A stretch of DNA of 7,062 nt, from the NCBI GenBank assembly GCA_903930665.1, contig CAIYZI010000432.1, positions 1 through 7,062 on the forward strand. The letters are read 5' to 3'. Position 1 is the stretch's first letter. Each line of letters starts with the position of its first letter. This stretch comes from an uncultured beta proteobacterium (GTDB taxonomy: Bacteria; Pseudomonadota; Gammaproteobacteria; Burkholderiales; Burkholderiaceae). The notes beneath the pieces were generated by a model. It saw only the letters and a program-made list of their open reading frames with translations. It did not search any database and was not told where the DNA came from. Of this stretch, positions 5,615 through 7,062 are shown piece after piece. Position numbers and translations under genes: made by a program.

Positions 5615-5801
5615 TTTAAAAACAAGATTGCAGCGTCTTGAGCGAAAAAGCATCGATAGTGGCTTAGTGATAATTTTACTTAACTCACTCGAATGTGAGG
5701 ATGGATCTATAGGTCGGAGTGATCGCGCTTTTAGTCGAATAATTAACGGCATCAAAATTATCTATGCCGACGAAAGCCAAGACTATAGGCATCTTTTATA
5801 G
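5607..5801 (+). CDS. Small 64-aa protein overlapping the DUF5681 gene
   Basis: I choose the ATG at 5607, giving an N terminus SNLKTRLQRLERK, over an earlier in-frame ATG at 5586 that would lie deeper in the upstream gene. The chosen start overlaps the DUF5681 stop by 8 bases, an arrangement typical of translational coupling; no good Shine-Dalgarno is needed or seen. Residues 3-15 form a basic amphipathic helix of the 'LKxRLxxLE' type found at the start of many small phage proteins. A hydrophobic strand follows (SGLVIILLNSLE, 18-29), and the C terminus IINGIKIIYADESQDYRHLL is strand-like then polar. Function is unknown. Co-expression with DUF5681 suggests a partner protein. It could be a truncated member of a longer family. 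Confidence 0.6.
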   Translation: MSNLKTRLQRLERKSIDSGLVIILLNSLECEDGSIGRSDRAFSRIINGIKIIYADESQDYRHLL

Positions 5802-5817
5802 GGGGATTTTTTATAGG
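5794..5817 (+). repeat. Short direct repeat at the end of the 64-aa gene
   Basis: The 9-mer ttttatagg occurs at 5794-5802, covering the stop codon, and again at 5809-5817, offset by 15 bp. It could be a replication slip or a small binding site. It is not part of any structure I can name. Confidence 0.3.
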
Positions 5818-5824
5818 CAAAATC

Positions 5825-5854
5825 AAAAAAGGAGTCTCTTTAAAAACCCTCCTT
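5825..5854 (-). terminator. Candidate terminator for the XRE gene
   Basis: Read on the minus strand, aaggag (from 5854) and ctcctt (to 5829) form a 6-bp stem with a 14-base loop, followed by a T-run (5828-5825, giving six T with the end of the stem). It lies about 100 bases beyond the XRE stop codon. On the plus strand it has no T-run, so it would not stop the 64-aa gene's transcript well. The long loop and short stem keep confidence moderate. Confidence 0.4.
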
Positions 5855-5956
5855 ACCAATGAACGCGCCCCGCCCTACTTTTCAAAAATAATTTTAGAAA
5901 ATTTGTACTGAAATTGAAAACATGCAATAAATTTAGTTGCAATTATTCCCGATGCT

Positions 5957-6184
5957 TTATTTGGGGAGCTCGTTTTCAGTTAGCTCCATTAATTCTGCCA
6001 TGCTGATACCAAATGTATCGGCAAGCTTCTGAATGGTTGCAATTGATGGCTGTTTCTGCACCAGCTCTAATGAGCTAATAAAAGTACGCCTGAGGCCGGC
6101 TTCAAACCCTAAACCTTTCTGCGTTAAATCCCTCGCCCGCCGCAATTTTCTGATTGCAATCCCAAAAGCCAAAGAAACGTCCAA
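5957..6184 (-). CDS. XRE-family helix-turn-helix repressor
   Basis: This is a 75-aa single-domain regulator. FGIAIRKLRRARDLTQKGLGFEAGLRRTFISSLE (about 7-40) is the Cro/C1-type helix-turn-helix with the usual first helix, Q22, the recognition helix around AGLRRTFISSLE, and the trailing PSIATIQKLADTFGISMAELMEL. The family binds palindromic operators as dimers. I chose the TTG at 6184-6182 because AAGGGG lies 6 bases before it and the conserved domain starts a few residues later. A longer reading from TTG at 6226 would add 14 residues but has no ribosome binding site and would place a palindrome inside the gene. With the short start, the 16-bp palindrome at 6191-6206 sits directly upstream, ideal for autorepression. 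The gene is divergent from the Sel1-repeat gene and convergent with the DUF5681 run. Confidence 0.85.
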   Translation of the reverse strand: MDVSLAFGIAIRKLRRARDLTQKGLGFEAGLRRTFISSLELVQKQPSIATIQKLADTFGISMAELMELTENELPK

Positions 6185-6190
6185 TTTGAA

Positions 6191-6206
6191 CCCCTTAATT
6201 AAGGGG
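6191..6206. promoter_or_regulatory. 16-bp perfect palindrome, probable XRE operator
   Basis: The sequence ccccttaattaagggg is its own reverse complement. It covers the Shine-Dalgarno of the XRE gene on the minus strand and ends 14 bp before the -35 of the divergent promoter. That location fits autoregulation by the dimeric XRE protein and possible control of the neighbour. The only other dyads of similar strength are near 1526-1571 and have a different sequence. Confidence 0.55.
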
Positions 6207-6219
6207 CAATTGTTAGATT

Positions 6220-6248
6220 TGGACAAGGATTAGTCTTCCCACTATAGT
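6220..6248 (+). promoter_or_regulatory. Sigma70-type promoter for the Sel1-repeat gene
   Basis: TGGACA at 6220-6225 (5 of 6 matches to TTGACA) and TATAGT at 6243-6248 (5 of 6 matches to TATAAT) are 17 bp apart. Transcription would begin near 6255, about 30 bases before the GTG start at 6285. The octamer actatagt at 6241-6248 is itself palindromic, so a -10 exists on the minus strand too, but no matching -35 is seen there. Confidence 0.6.
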
Positions 6249-6284
6249 AGGAATTATTGGAATTACTTTCGACTAGGGAGCAAC

Positions 6285-7062
6285 GTGTTTAAATTTTTAC
6301 TGCCCGGTATTGCATTACTTTTATGTGGTGCAAATATTAGCGCCAGCCCTCTCGATGATGGTCTAGTAAGTTACAAGGAGAGGCAGTACAAGGAGGCATT
6401 TCAAATACTCAAACCACTTGCTGATCAAGGGGATTCAACAGCAGAAACAAAAATTGCAAAAATCTATCTAAACGGCTATGGATTAACTCCACAGCCTTCG
6501 GAAGCTCTTAAATGGGCAAATCTTGCCGTGGCACAAAATAATGCTGAGGCAGAAGCTTTGCTCGGATACATTTATGGCACGGGCACCGCTGTACCAAAAA
6601 ATACTGCAACCTCCATTAAATGGTACAAACTCGCCGCCACAAATGGGGATAAGCAAGCACAGAATTACCTCGCTGCAATTTACTATAGCGGCGATGGCGT
6701 CAACAAAGATTATGTCGAGGCAATGAAATGGGCAAAAAAGGCTGCCCTTCAAGGAGTTTCTGATGCCCAAAATATGATCGGTGTTTTATACAGAAATGGA
6801 TTAGGGGTTACTCAAAATTATGAAGAGGCACTTAAATGGTACAAATTAGCCGCAGAGCAAAATAATGCATCAGCGCAAGCAAATTTAGGCGCCCTTTACC
6901 AAAATGGATACGGCACACCAGCCGATCCTAAAGAAGCAGTCAAATGGTTTAGATTGGCTGCAAATCAAGATAATGCAGCTGGTCAAGCAGGGTTGGCAAC
7001 TCAATACTTAAAAGGCGAGGGAGTTGCTCAAAGCTATACCGAGGCTTTTAGGTTATTTAAAC
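6285..7062 (+). CDS. Secreted Sel1-repeat (TPR-like) protein, 3' part beyond the window
   Basis: The frame is open from GTG 6285 to the window end (259 codons visible). AGGGAG at 6275-6280 supports the GTG, and the resulting N terminus is a clear Sec signal peptide: MFKFLLPGIALLLCGANISA with likely cleavage after A20. Cys14 does not fit a lipobox because Leu precedes it. A short TPR-like lead-in (22-50) is followed by 36-residue Sel1 repeats at 51-86, 87-122, 123-158, 159-194, 195-230 and a partial one from 231. They carry the pattern AxAQxxLGxxYxxGxGVxxDYxEAxKWxxxAAxQ. These alpha-solenoids mediate protein contacts, here in the periplasm or outside the cell. The partner is unknown. Either host gene or element cargo is possible. 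Confidence 0.88.
   Translation, partial: MFKFLLPGIALLLCGANISASPLDDGLVSYKERQYKEAFQILKPLADQGDSTAETKIAKIYLNGYGLTPQPSEALKWANLAVAQNNAEAEALLGYIYGTGTAVPKNTATSIKWYKLAATNGDKQAQNYLAAIYYSGDGVNKDYVEAMKWAKKAALQGVSDAQNMIGVLYRNGLGVTQNYEEALKWYKLAAEQNNASAQANLGALYQNGYGTPADPKEAVKWFRLAANQDNAAGQAGLATQYLKGEGVAQSYTEAFRLFK

Noticed and set aside
6185..6226. Longer N terminus for the XRE protein from TTG at 6226
   Set aside because: It adds 14 residues outside the conserved domain, has no Shine-Dalgarno and would put the perfect palindrome within coding sequence. The TTG at 6184 has AAGGGG at ideal spacing.
6285..6347. Lipoprotein signal in the Sel1-repeat protein
   Set aside because: Cys14 is preceded by Leu, not by Gly, Ala or Ser as a lipobox needs. 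A signal peptidase I site after ISA at residue 20 fits better.
6483..6770. Plus- and minus-strand reading frames of 67 and 95 codons inside the Sel1 region
   Set aside because: Both lie wholly inside the Sel1-repeat gene in other frames and lack ribosome binding sites and recognisable sequence.
5957..7062. Toxin-antitoxin pair formed by the XRE protein and its neighbour
   Set aside because: The neighbour is divergent, carries a signal peptide and consists of Sel1 repeats. It has no toxin motif, and toxin-antitoxin genes are normally co-directional.

Overview
The window looks like the left end of an integrative mobile element in a proteobacterial chromosome, most likely betaproteobacterial, of moderate G+C (mid-40s percent by eye). 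The assignment rests on the style of the genes and on a tRNA-Asp-type fragment at the left edge. No species-level marker is present and I did not identify the species.

Layout. Positions 1-65 look like host DNA: the tail of an unidentified upstream gene and a strong, probably bidirectional, terminator. At 66-79 lie the last 14 bases of a tRNA-Asp gene (minus strand), after which tRNA similarity stops at once. This is the expected scar of an element integrated into a tRNA 3' end. The integrase gene follows (251-1510), preceded by three 12-bp-spaced repeats. Next come two adjacent perfect dyads, the second overlapping a promoter -35, then a structured leader, an AlpA-type regulator (1735-1986) and a large P4-type primase-helicase (2111-4444). 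Right behind the helicase gene is a perfect 20-bp inverted repeat in which each arm is two copies of a 10-bp unit. I read this as the replication origin. A three-gene run follows: an unrecognised 145-aa protein (4670-5107), a DUF5681-type protein (5111-5614) and an overlapping 64-aa protein (5607-5801).

The right-hand part changes direction. A small XRE-family repressor gene lies on the minus strand (5957-6184), and a secreted Sel1-repeat protein starts on the plus strand at 6285 and runs off the window. Between them are a 16-bp palindrome and a good sigma70-type promoter. Whether these two genes are element cargo or host genes cannot be decided here, because no second att copy or intact tRNA-Asp is visible.

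How it may work together (inference): the integrase moves the element in and out of tRNA-Asp, the AlpA-like protein controls excision and/or expression, and the primase-helicase replicates the excised circle from the 4474-4561 repeats. No capsid, tail, large terminase or conjugation genes are visible. The visible part therefore resembles a P4-like satellite or a small integrative plasmid more than a complete phage. The DUF5681 protein is the most interesting candidate for helper-phage interaction, but that is a hypothesis.
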